From Streptomyces coeruleorubidus (GTDB taxonomy: Bacteria > Actinomycetota > Actinomycetes > Streptomycetales > Streptomycetaceae): a stretch of 64,000 nucleotides of DNA. Of the stretch, positions 51,744 through 58,943 are shown one piece after another. Numbering within the stretch: position 1 is the first letter of the stretch; the number at the start of each line of letters is the position of its first letter. Both the position numbers and the translations under genes were made by a program. The stretch covers positions 2,232,001-2,296,000 of the forward strand of contig NZ_CP023694.1 of NCBI RefSeq assembly GCF_008705135.1, in the 5' to 3' direction. A model generated the notes under the pieces. That model was given only the letters and a program-made list of their open reading frames with translations, was not told where the DNA came from and searched no databases.

Positions 51744-52995
51744 ACGACCTCCCTGTTCCGGCGTGCCGCAGCACGTATCGCTCGATCGCCGACGGGGACG
51801 TCAGGGCGCGGTAGTCGTACACGTCGGCCGGATCCCAGCCGACGTCGGTCCCGAGGCCGAGACCGCTCGCCACGGCGTTGAGCCGGGCGGGCCGGCCGTT
51901 GAACCAGGAGCCGGTGTCGCGGAACCGTTCGCCCCCGTAGTCCGCGACGGCGAGCGTCGGCCGTCCCCCGGGGTACCGGAAGACGTTGCGCTCGGAGAAG
52001 ATCGCGGACTCCACACCGACGCCCAGGGCGTAGAGAGGCGCCTGCCCCCGGTGGACGTTGTTGACGACGTGCACCTGCCCGAAGCGGACGCGCGGGGCGC
52101 GCTGCACGATGCCGCTGAACAGGTTGCGGACGAAGGTCACCTTGAGGTGCCCCCGGTCCCGGTCGCCGCGTCCGTCGCCCGACCCGATCAGGATCGCCTT
52201 GTCGTGATCGACGAACCGGCTGTCGGAGACGGTGACGAAGTCGGAGCCGTCCTCGATGTCCAGCAGTCCGTCGTGCCGCTGCACGCGCTCGCCATGGAAG
52301 CCCAGGGGTGCCTCGCGGTCGGGGAAACGGCCGTCGGTGAAGGTGCAGTGGTCGATCCAGATGTTCTTGCCCGTGATCACGGTGAGCGCGTCGAAGCGGG
52401 CGTTCCAGCTGCCGTGGGTGCCGTCGCCCGGGGACCAGCTCGTGAAGTGGTCGACGGGCGCCTCCAGATGCAGGTTGCGCACGACGATGTTGCTGCCGGT
52501 GTTGACCGTCAGGAACACCCCGAGCAGCCGGGCGTCGCGGCCCACGCCGACGAGGGTCGTGTTGCTCGGCACGGTGAGCTGGATCTGCGCCTTCTCCTTG
52601 TTCGACCCGGTCTGGCGCAACTGCCGCTGCTGCTTGCAGTACTCGAAGCGGGTGTCGGACCAGACCGCGCCGTCCTCGCCGAAGCAGGACATGTACTTGC
52701 CGAGGTCGTATCCGGGCGCGTAGTCCTGCTCGCCGAGCAGGGAACCGTCGTCGCTCTCGTGGCCGTTGACGTCGCCGACGACCCGGATCACCTTGGGCGC
52801 GGTGGGATCGCCGTCGTTCGCGAGGGCGGTCTCGAGTTCGGCGCGGGTGTCCACGGTCCAGGTCCGGCCGCCCGCCCCGCCGCTGGTGCCGGAGCCGGCC
52901 GAGGCCCAGCCGACGGGGGCGCGTTCGGCGGCGGAGGCAGGCGAGGCCGGCCAGAGCAGACAGAGACCGAGGAGGAGCACGGCGGCCCTACGCAT
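51730..52995 (-). CDS. Secreted pectate lyase, family PL1
   Basis: A 421-aa secreted lyase. Sec signal VLLLGLCLLWPASPASA. The beta-helix has GWASAGSGTSGGAGG, the calcium-site region SWNARFDALTVITGKNIWID / HCTFTDG, HDGLLDIEDGSDFVTVSDSR and the RxPxxR motif in GIVQRAPRVRFGQVHVVNN with the catalytic arginine present. PL1 enzymes cut polygalacturonate by calcium-dependent beta-elimination. The start overlaps the upstream CE8 gene by 8 nt and the stop overlaps the esterase gene, indicating tight coupling. Confidence 0.94.
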   Translation of the reverse strand: MRRAAVLLLGLCLLWPASPASAAERAPVGWASAGSGTSGGAGGRTWTVDTRAELETALANDGDPTAPKVIRVVGDVNGHESDDGSLLGEQDYAPGYDLGKYMSCFGEDGAVWSDTRFEYCKQQRQLRQTGSNKEKAQIQLTVPSNTTLVGVGRDARLLGVFLTVNTGSNIVVRNLHLEAPVDHFTSWSPGDGTHGSWNARFDALTVITGKNIWIDHCTFTDGRFPDREAPLGFHGERVQRHDGLLDIEDGSDFVTVSDSRFVDHDKAILIGSGDGRGDRDRGHLKVTFVRNLFSGIVQRAPRVRFGQVHVVNNVHRGQAPLYALGVGVESAIFSERNVFRYPGGRPTLAVADYGGERFRDTGSWFNGRPARLNAVASGLGLGTDVGWDPADVYDYRALTSPSAIERYVLRHAGTGRSYGHP

Positions 52996-54019
52996 AGGGC
53001 CGCCAGTCGCGGAGGTACGTCTCCCTGGTGTGCAGCGCGACCTGCGCGCGGCCGAGCTGGGGCCGGTTCTCCGGCACGGAGACGGCGGCGCCCGGCCCGG
53101 TGTTGTGGTACTCGGCGAACCGCATCGACTGCCAGGGATAGGCCTCGCGCATGTTGGTGTACGGGGCCACAGCGTCGATGCCCGGACCGATCCGGGTCTC
53201 CCGCACCACCAGCGACGGCCAGGCCGTGGTCTCGTACGACGGCACCCAGGGCCGGGCCAGCTTGTACGCCCCGTCCTCGGCGCCGGAGGTGATCCGGCAG
53301 CGGACGGCGAGGATGCCGTACGGGTTCGCCCGGGCCGTGGAGGGCGCGAAGACCATGCCCTTGGGTGTGAAGTCGACGTCCCGGGCCAGCGTACGGAAGT
53401 GGCACTGCTCGAACACGGCGGTCGCCCGCCCGAAGACGAAGTCGACGTCGCCCTCGATGTAGCAGTGCCGGAAGTACTGCCGGTCGAAGGTGTCCAGGGC
53501 GCCGGTCTCCACGAAGAGGGTGTCCTGGTGGGCCAGGAGCCGGACGTCCTCGAAGCGGGTGCGGTCGCCGTACGTGTACGCCGCGACCGCCTGTGTGCCG
53601 GTGATGTCGGGGTGGTCGGCGCGCAGCCAGTCGTTGGCCAGGGTCAGGTCGCGGACGGTCAGCCCGGGGGCCGCCGAGGTGAAGGTCGCCGAGCCCGCCG
53701 TGCCGTACGTGCCCGAGCCGTCCGGCCTGGGTGTGCCGTTGGCATTGTCGTAGACGATGACGACGTCACGCGGGTCCCGGGTGGCACCCCTGAGGGTCAG
53801 TCCGGCCTTCTCCGCCGGGACACTGACGACCTCGCGGTACGTCCCCGGGTGCACGACGACGGTCCAGCCCTGACCGTCCACGGCGTCCACGGCGGCCTGC
53901 ACCGAGTCGCCGGGCCGGACATGGAGGACGCGGTGACGGCCGGCCCCGGCGAAGGCGGGTGCGGCGCCGGTGGCGACCAGGCCACCGGCGAGTCCGGTGA
54001 GAAGGGTGCGCCGGTGCAC
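52988..54019 (-). CDS. Secreted pectinesterase, family CE8 (copy 1)
   Basis: A 343-aa pectin methylesterase with a short twin-arginine-like signal (MHRRTLLTGLAGGLVATGAA). Family motifs: PGTYREVVSVPAEKAGLTLR, QAVAAYTYGDRTRFEDVRLL, the first catalytic aspartate in LLAHQDTLFVE, GDVDFVFGRATAVFEQC and the arginine in KLARPWVPS. It removes methyl groups from pectin so PL1 lyases can cut. GTG follows directly on the TGA of the second CE8 gene (TGAGTG). Confidence 0.94.
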   Translation of the reverse strand: MHRRTLLTGLAGGLVATGAAPAFAGAGRHRVLHVRPGDSVQAAVDAVDGQGWTVVVHPGTYREVVSVPAEKAGLTLRGATRDPRDVVIVYDNANGTPRPDGSGTYGTAGSATFTSAAPGLTVRDLTLANDWLRADHPDITGTQAVAAYTYGDRTRFEDVRLLAHQDTLFVETGALDTFDRQYFRHCYIEGDVDFVFGRATAVFEQCHFRTLARDVDFTPKGMVFAPSTARANPYGILAVRCRITSGAEDGAYKLARPWVPSYETTAWPSLVVRETRIGPGIDAVAPYTNMREAYPWQSMRFAEYHNTGPGAAVSVPENRPQLGRAQVALHTRETYLRDWRPYA

Positions 54020-55150
54020 TCAGCACGCCTCCTTCCACGGCTCCCAGTCGCCGAGATATCCGGCGCGGGTCGCCGACCGGGCCTGCTCGGAGGTGAGCTG
54101 GGGCCGGTTCTCCGGAACGGAGACGGCGGCGCCCGGTCCCGTGTTGCGGTACTCGGCGAACCGCATCGACTGCCACGGGTGGGCGTTCGACATGTTGGTG
54201 TAGGGCGCGACCGCGTCGATGCCCGGGCCGAGCCAGGTGTCCCGGACGGTGAGCATGGGGCGGGCGGTGGTGTCGGAGCTGGGAACCCAGGGGCGGGCCA
54301 GCTTGTAGTGGCCGTCGGGAGCCTCGCTGTCGACGCGGCTCCTGGTCACCAGGTATCCGAGGGGGTTGGCACCGGCCGTCGACGGGGCGAAGACGAAGCC
54401 GTAAGGGGCGGCCGACAGGTCGGTCCGGTTCAGGGTCCGGAAGCGGCAGTGATCGAAGACGGCGGTCGCCCGCCCGAAGACGAAGTCGACGTCGCCCTCG
54501 GCGTAGCAGTGGGCGAAGTACTGGCGGGCGAAGGTGCCCAGCGCCATCGAGTCGGCGTACAGGGTGTCCTGGTGGCCGAGGAACCGGCAGTGGTGGAAGG
54601 CGGACCGGTCGCCCTGGACCTTGACGGCGACGGCCTGGGTGCCGGTGATCCCGGGGTGGTCGGCGCGCAGCCAGTCGTTGGCGAAGGTGATCCAGCGGGC
54701 GGTGAAGCCGTCGGCCTGCACGGTCGTGGTGGCGGAGCCGGTGGTGCCGTAGGTCCCGCCGCCGGGCTTGGGCGTCCCCGCCGCGTTGTCGTACACGATG
54801 ACGACGTCACGGGCGTTCTCGCTCGCCCCGATCCAGGTCATCTCCGTACGGGCGGCGTCGACGGCGACGGTCTGCCGGTAGGTGCCCGGGGCGATGACGA
54901 GGGTGTGTCCGCTGCCGTTCGCCGCGGCGACGGCGTCCCGGACGGTGGTGAAGTCACCGGCGCCGCCCGGGTGGACGTACAGGGTCCCGGGCGTCAGGCG
55001 GGCGGCCGGTGAGCCGTACCGGCCGAACGGGCGCGGCCGGGCGCCGGCGGCCCGCGCGGGGACGGCGGCGAGGCCGGCGACGGCACCCGCTGCGGCGCTC
55101 GTGAGGAGGAACTTGCGGCGGGAGAGGGAGACATGGGGCTGCGAGAGCAT
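54020..55150 (-). CDS. Secreted pectinesterase, family CE8 (copy 2)
   Basis: A 376-aa paralogue of the next gene. The signal has a clear twin-arginine motif (SLSRRKFLLTSAAAGAVAGL). CE8 motifs PGTYRQTVAVDAARTEMTWI, QAVAVKVQGDRSAFHHCRFL / GHQDTLYAD, GDVDFVFGRATAVFDHC and KLARPWVPS are intact. It is the first gene of the CE8-CE8-PL1-esterase operon. The two CE8 genes abut without a spacer. Their C-terminal thirds are close by eye, suggesting tandem duplication. Confidence 0.94.
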   Translation of the reverse strand: MLSQPHVSLSRRKFLLTSAAAGAVAGLAAVPARAAGARPRPFGRYGSPAARLTPGTLYVHPGGAGDFTTVRDAVAAANGSGHTLVIAPGTYRQTVAVDAARTEMTWIGASENARDVVIVYDNAAGTPKPGGGTYGTTGSATTTVQADGFTARWITFANDWLRADHPGITGTQAVAVKVQGDRSAFHHCRFLGHQDTLYADSMALGTFARQYFAHCYAEGDVDFVFGRATAVFDHCRFRTLNRTDLSAAPYGFVFAPSTAGANPLGYLVTRSRVDSEAPDGHYKLARPWVPSSDTTARPMLTVRDTWLGPGIDAVAPYTNMSNAHPWQSMRFAEYRNTGPGAAVSVPENRPQLTSEQARSATRAGYLGDWEPWKEAC

Positions 55151-55218
55151 ACGGCTGCTCCTTCGCGGTGCGGCTGGTGCGGGGTGGCTGTGGTGAGCTG
55201 GGATGGGGCCGGGGCGGG

Positions 55219-55240
55219 CGCACTCCGGGGTGGGAGTGCG
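55219..55240. terminator. Hairpin after PL1 gene
   Basis: CGCACTCC (55219-55226) pairs with GGAGTGCG (55233-55240), 6-nt loop, 38 nt past the stop of the upstream PL1 gene on the - strand. The rest of the gap 55151-55277 probably holds the promoter of the CE8 operon. Confidence 0.6.
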
Positions 55241-55277
55241 ATGCGGGCCGCCCCGGCCGGTTCACGGGCCGGTCAGG

Positions 55278-56588
55278 TCAGCACACGCGGCCGGCGCCCG
55301 CGCGGGCACCGACGATGCCCGGGACCGCCTTCGCCGGGTCGACGCCGGCCCGCAGCGTCGGCGTCCAGCCGGCGCCCGACTGGAGCGTCTCGCCGGGTAT
55401 CTCGGCGTTGTGCACGGCGATCAGGTCGACGGCCTTGCCGTTGACGACGTTCGCGTTCGCGGTGACCGGCGCCTCGTTCCACTTCTTGAGGATCTTCGCC
55501 GGGCTGATGCCCTGCGCCAGCGTGAACGCGTTGTGCTCGGCGACGAGCCGGGACTCCTTGCCGATGCCGTAGACGTAGCCCCACTTCTGGCCCTTGGTGA
55601 CCACGAAGTGGTTGTTGTACGAGTCGACCTGCCCGAACCGCACGCGCGGCGCCCGCTCGACGATGCCCTCGAAGCGGTTGTGGTGCAGCGTGACCTTCAG
55701 CTTGCCCGTGTCGTCGGCGGTGGCGCTGTCGCTGTTGCCGATCAGCATGGTCTTGTCGTGGTCCTTGAACGAGTTCCAGGACACGGTCACGTGGTCGGAG
55801 CCGCGGACGACGTCGAGCAGCCCGTCGTGCTGCTGGTAGGTCTTGCCGAAGTAGGACGGCAGGGAGCTGTCGGGGTAGCGCCCGTCGGTCAGGGTGTTGT
55901 GGTCGACCCACACATGGGTGGAGCCGTAGACCACCACCCCGTCGTACTCGCTGTTCCAGGCACCGGTCTTGTTGTCGTCGGTCGGGTCCCACTGCGGGAA
56001 GCAGTCGACCGGGGCCTCGATGGTCAGGTTCCGGACGATGACGTTGTCGACGCCCTTGATCTGGAGGCTGCCGCCGAGGATCCCGGAGTTCTTGCCCACG
56101 CCGATGATGGTGGTGTTGGCGGGGACGATCGCCTTGATGGTCTTGTCCTGCTGGGCGGCTGAGGCGGCCCGCAGGTCCTCCTGTTCACCGCTGACCGGCT
56201 TGTCGTGCCCCCAGACGGCGGGGTCGTAGGCGGCGAGGTACTTCTGGAAGTCGTACCCCTCGGCCTCGAACGCCTCACAGCCCTGGGAGACGGCGTCGAT
56301 CATCCCCTTGACCTTGATGATCTTCGGTGCGGATCCGCCCTCCTTCAGGGCGGCCTTGAACTGCTCCCAGGTGGTGACGGTGTGGACGTGCGCGGCATCG
56401 GCCGCGGCACCGCCCGAGGTACCGGTGCCGTACGCACCCCACCCGTCGTTGGCCCCGAGCGTCTGGCGGGCCACGTCCCGGGGCCCGGCCTGCGCGGCGG
56501 TACCGCTCAGGGACATCACGAGCGCGGCACACCCGACCACCGCAGCGACCTTCACTCTGGCATGATCATGACACTTGCGAACGTTCAT
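55278..56588 (-). CDS. Secreted pectate lyase, family PL1
   Basis: A 436-aa secreted lyase. Sec-type signal VKVAAVVGCAALVMSLSGTAAQA. PL1 motifs: YGTGTSGGAAADAAHVHTVT, AIVPANTTIIGVGKNSGILG, GAWNSEYDGVVVYGSTHVWV / DHNTLTDGRYPD, QHDGLLDVVRGSDHVTVSWN and the catalytic arginine in GIVERAPRVRFGQVDSYNNH. Calcium-dependent cleavage of polygalacturonate. It ends in cysteine (GAGRVC). It follows the CE12 gene by 33 nt and is likely cotranscribed with it. Confidence 0.94.
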   Translation of the reverse strand: MNVRKCHDHARVKVAAVVGCAALVMSLSGTAAQAGPRDVARQTLGANDGWGAYGTGTSGGAAADAAHVHTVTTWEQFKAALKEGGSAPKIIKVKGMIDAVSQGCEAFEAEGYDFQKYLAAYDPAVWGHDKPVSGEQEDLRAASAAQQDKTIKAIVPANTTIIGVGKNSGILGGSLQIKGVDNVIVRNLTIEAPVDCFPQWDPTDDNKTGAWNSEYDGVVVYGSTHVWVDHNTLTDGRYPDSSLPSYFGKTYQQHDGLLDVVRGSDHVTVSWNSFKDHDKTMLIGNSDSATADDTGKLKVTLHHNRFEGIVERAPRVRFGQVDSYNNHFVVTKGQKWGYVYGIGKESRLVAEHNAFTLAQGISPAKILKKWNEAPVTANANVVNGKAVDLIAVHNAEIPGETLQSGAGWTPTLRAGVDPAKAVPGIVGARAGAGRVC

Positions 56589-56621
56589 GGTGCGGCTCTC
56601 TTCCTACTGCGTCAGGGGGTG

Positions 56622-57419
56622 TTACGCGGCGGCTTCCGGCCAGGTGATCCACGACTCGGGAATCCGCTCGTCCAGCCGGCGCACATCGCGCGGCCCGAGC
56701 ACCCGGGTCCGGAGCAGCTCCCTCGCCGCCAGCCGGGCCACGGCGATGGCGCCCGGCGGATTGAAGTGCGTGTTGTCCTGCTCGGTGGCGGTCCAGTTGA
56801 AGTACTTCTTCGTCTCCTCGACCCCGAGCTCCTGCCACAGGGCGAGCGACAGCGCCTGGATGTCGAGCAACGCGACCCGCTCCTCGGCGGCGAGCGCCCG
56901 CATGGCCGCCGGGTACTCGCCGTGCGTCGTCACGGCCTTCCCGCCGGCGTCGAACCTCCGCCGCTCCACGGATGTGGCGAACACGGGCCGCGCCCCACGG
57001 GCCCGGGCCCCCTCGACGTACATCCGCAGATGCTCCTGATACGTCGTCCAGGGCTCGGTGTAGCGAGTGGGGTCCTCCGCCTTCTGGTCGTTGTGACCGA
57101 ACTGGATGAGGAGGAAATCGCCGGGCTGGATCGCGGAGAGAATGACCTCCAGCCGTCCTTCGTCGACGAAGCTCTTCGAACTCCGCCCGTTCACAGCGTG
57201 ATTGGCGACCGGCCTGTTCTTGCCGAGAAAGAACGGAAGCGCCATACCCCACCCGGTCTCGGGCGCGGCGTTCGCATACTTCTGGGCTGCGGTGGAATCA
57301 CCGGCGATGTAGAGGGTGCGATGACGGTGACCGCCGGCTTGCGCGGTACCTGTGACGGACAGAGCGAGAGGCACGGCGGCGATTCCCGCCACAGCTACTT
57401 GTCTTCGACTGAGAGACAC
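56622..57419 (-). CDS. Rhamnogalacturonan acetylesterase-like GDSL hydrolase (CE12)
   Basis: A 265-aa SGNH hydrolase with a twin-arginine-like signal (SLSRRQVAVAGIAAVPLALS). The nucleophile is in LYIAGDSTAAQKYAN, the glycine in NHAVNGRSSKSFVDEG, the asparagine in IQFGHNDQKAEDPTRYTEPW, and the catalytic pair in DNTHFNPPGAIAVARLAARE, all as in CE12. It deacetylates the rhamnogalacturonan I backbone. GTG at 57419 with AAAGGA about 8 nt ahead is chosen over the longer frame. It is 33 nt upstream of the PL1 gene. Confidence 0.9.
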   Translation of the reverse strand: MSLSRRQVAVAGIAAVPLALSVTGTAQAGGHRHRTLYIAGDSTAAQKYANAAPETGWGMALPFFLGKNRPVANHAVNGRSSKSFVDEGRLEVILSAIQPGDFLLIQFGHNDQKAEDPTRYTEPWTTYQEHLRMYVEGARARGARPVFATSVERRRFDAGGKAVTTHGEYPAAMRALAAEERVALLDIQALSLALWQELGVEETKKYFNWTATEQDNTHFNPPGAIAVARLAARELLRTRVLGPRDVRRLDERIPESWITWPEAAA

Positions 57420-57457
57420 GCGGAGTTCCTTTCGACAAGACGGCGGGGACATGCGCC

Positions 57458-57489
57458 CAGGGGCGCGGGGAACTGCGCGACAAGCCACA
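57458..57489 (+). repeat. Streptomyces interspersed repeat, copy B
   Basis: CAGGGGCGCGGGGAACTGCG followed by CGACAAGCCACA, the partner of the repeat at 34823-34856. It lies in the 125-nt gap between the sugar-binding protein gene and the CE12 gene. Confidence 0.7.
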
Positions 57490-57523
57490 GGACGGCCCGC
57501 ACCCTGCGAACCACGGGCCGTCC
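57490..57523. terminator. Hairpin between sugar-binding protein and CE12 genes
   Basis: GGACGGCCCG (57490-57499) pairs with CGGGCCGTCC (57514-57523), 14-nt loop. It lies 21 nt past the binding-protein stop and may terminate or attenuate readthrough into CE12-PL1. Confidence 0.7.
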
Positions 57524-57544
57524 CACGGCGAAACCCAGCAAGAA

Positions 57545-58894
57545 TCAACCCTTCTGCTGGTCCCACTCCTCCTGAGCCGCATTCAGCTGCTCAGCCAACG
57601 TGTCCAGGAATTCCTTCGCACTCATCTTCCCGAGCAGCACCTTCTGGAAGTTCGGCTCATTGTCGGCCTTGGAGATCGTGTTCCAGTCCGGCAAGTAGTA
57701 CGGAAGCTGCACAATCGTCGTCGACCCGTCCGACAACGCGTCAGCGGCCAGCTTCGTGGGCTCGGCCTTCGAAATCCACGCGTCCTTCGCCGCGTCCGTG
57801 TTCGACGGCACCTGCCCCGCCGACTCGTTGAACTTCGAGTTCTCCGCCTTGGACGTGGCGAACTCGATGAACTTCCAGGCCGCGTCCTTGTTCTTGCCGC
57901 TCTTGAACAGCCCCAGCCCGTCCACAGGGTTGGAGACCTGAACCCGCTTACCGCCGGGCCCGGTCGGCTGCGGAATGCCCCGGAACTTGTCGACCCCGAG
58001 CGCCTTCACGTGGTCCTGGTACGACCCGAGGTTGTGGTTCAGCATCCCGATCGTGCCGGAGTCCCACTGCGCGACCATCTTGGTGAAGTCGTTGTTGAGG
58101 TCGGCCGCGGGGGTGACCTTCTTGTACAGCGCCGCGTACTTCTCCAGCGCCGCCACGTTCTTGGGATCGTTGACCGTGGTCTTCTCACCGCTGGAGTCCC
58201 AGAACGAGGTGATCCCGGACTGCCCGTACATCGCGTCGAGCGCCTGGGCGATGGAGCCCGCGCCACCGCGGATGGTGTAGCCGAACTCGTTCTTGCCCTT
58301 GCTCGTGAGCTTGTTCGCGGCCTCGAAGAACCGGTCCCACGTCGTCGGCTCCTGGAGCCCCGCCTTCTTGAACAGGTCGGTGCGGTAGTACAGCACACCG
58401 TTGTTCGCGGAGGTCGGGATCGAGTACAGCTTGTCGTCGCCACCGCCGGCCGCCTTCAGCGACTCGACCATGTCCTTGTTGAGCTTGCCGTTGAGCGAGG
58501 ACTTGGCGAGCCGCTCGTCCAGCGGTTCCAGCGCGCCCTGTGCGGCGAACCCGGCGAGCATCGCCGCGCCGACACCGCCGACGTCCGGCAGGCCGCCGCC
58601 CTGGAGGGCGGTGTCGACCTTGGACTGGTACTCGGTGGAGGCGATCCCCACGTACTCGACCTTGATGTCGGGGTTCGCCTTCTCGAAGTCGGCGATGATC
58701 TCCTTCCAGGCCTCGGTACGGACACCGCCGTTGTTGTCCCAGAAGACGATCTTGCCCTTGCCGCTGCCGTCGGCGCCCTTGTCGCCGCCCGCCCCGCTGC
58801 CGTCGTCGCCGCAGGCGGTGACGGTCAGCGCGAGTACGGCCCCCAGGGCGACGGCCGTGGCGGCGCGCCTGCTTCTGCGATTGCTGATCTTCAT
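57545..58894 (-). CDS. Sugar ABC transporter substrate-binding lipoprotein
   Basis: A 449-aa family 1 extracellular solute-binding protein. The lipobox is LTVTAC (cysteine residue 28), followed by a Gly/Ser/Asp linker. Domain signs are GKIVFWDNNGGVRTEAWKEI, FEKANPDIKVEYVGIASTEY and YSIPTSANNGVLYYRTDLFK. By context the ligand is likely an oligogalacturonide, rhamnose- or arabinose-containing product. ATG at 58894 follows GAAGAGAG. No permease genes lie beside it, although its partners may lie outside this window. It is 49 nt downstream of the PL1-CE8 gene. Confidence 0.92.
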   Translation of the reverse strand: MKISNRRSRRAATAVALGAVLALTVTACGDDGSGAGGDKGADGSGKGKIVFWDNNGGVRTEAWKEIIADFEKANPDIKVEYVGIASTEYQSKVDTALQGGGLPDVGGVGAAMLAGFAAQGALEPLDERLAKSSLNGKLNKDMVESLKAAGGGDDKLYSIPTSANNGVLYYRTDLFKKAGLQEPTTWDRFFEAANKLTSKGKNEFGYTIRGGAGSIAQALDAMYGQSGITSFWDSSGEKTTVNDPKNVAALEKYAALYKKVTPAADLNNDFTKMVAQWDSGTIGMLNHNLGSYQDHVKALGVDKFRGIPQPTGPGGKRVQVSNPVDGLGLFKSGKNKDAAWKFIEFATSKAENSKFNESAGQVPSNTDAAKDAWISKAEPTKLAADALSDGSTTIVQLPYYLPDWNTISKADNEPNFQKVLLGKMSAKEFLDTLAEQLNAAQEEWDQQKG

Positions 58895-58943
58895 TGGTCG
58901 GCTCTCTTCTTCTGGATCCAGCGGAACTTGAAGGTGTGGGGGG

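Noticed and set aside
56579-56586. GAACGTTC palindrome at the start of the PL1 gene
   Set aside because: An 8-bp palindrome within the first codons is expected by chance. A similar one occurs near 33630 in an unrelated place.
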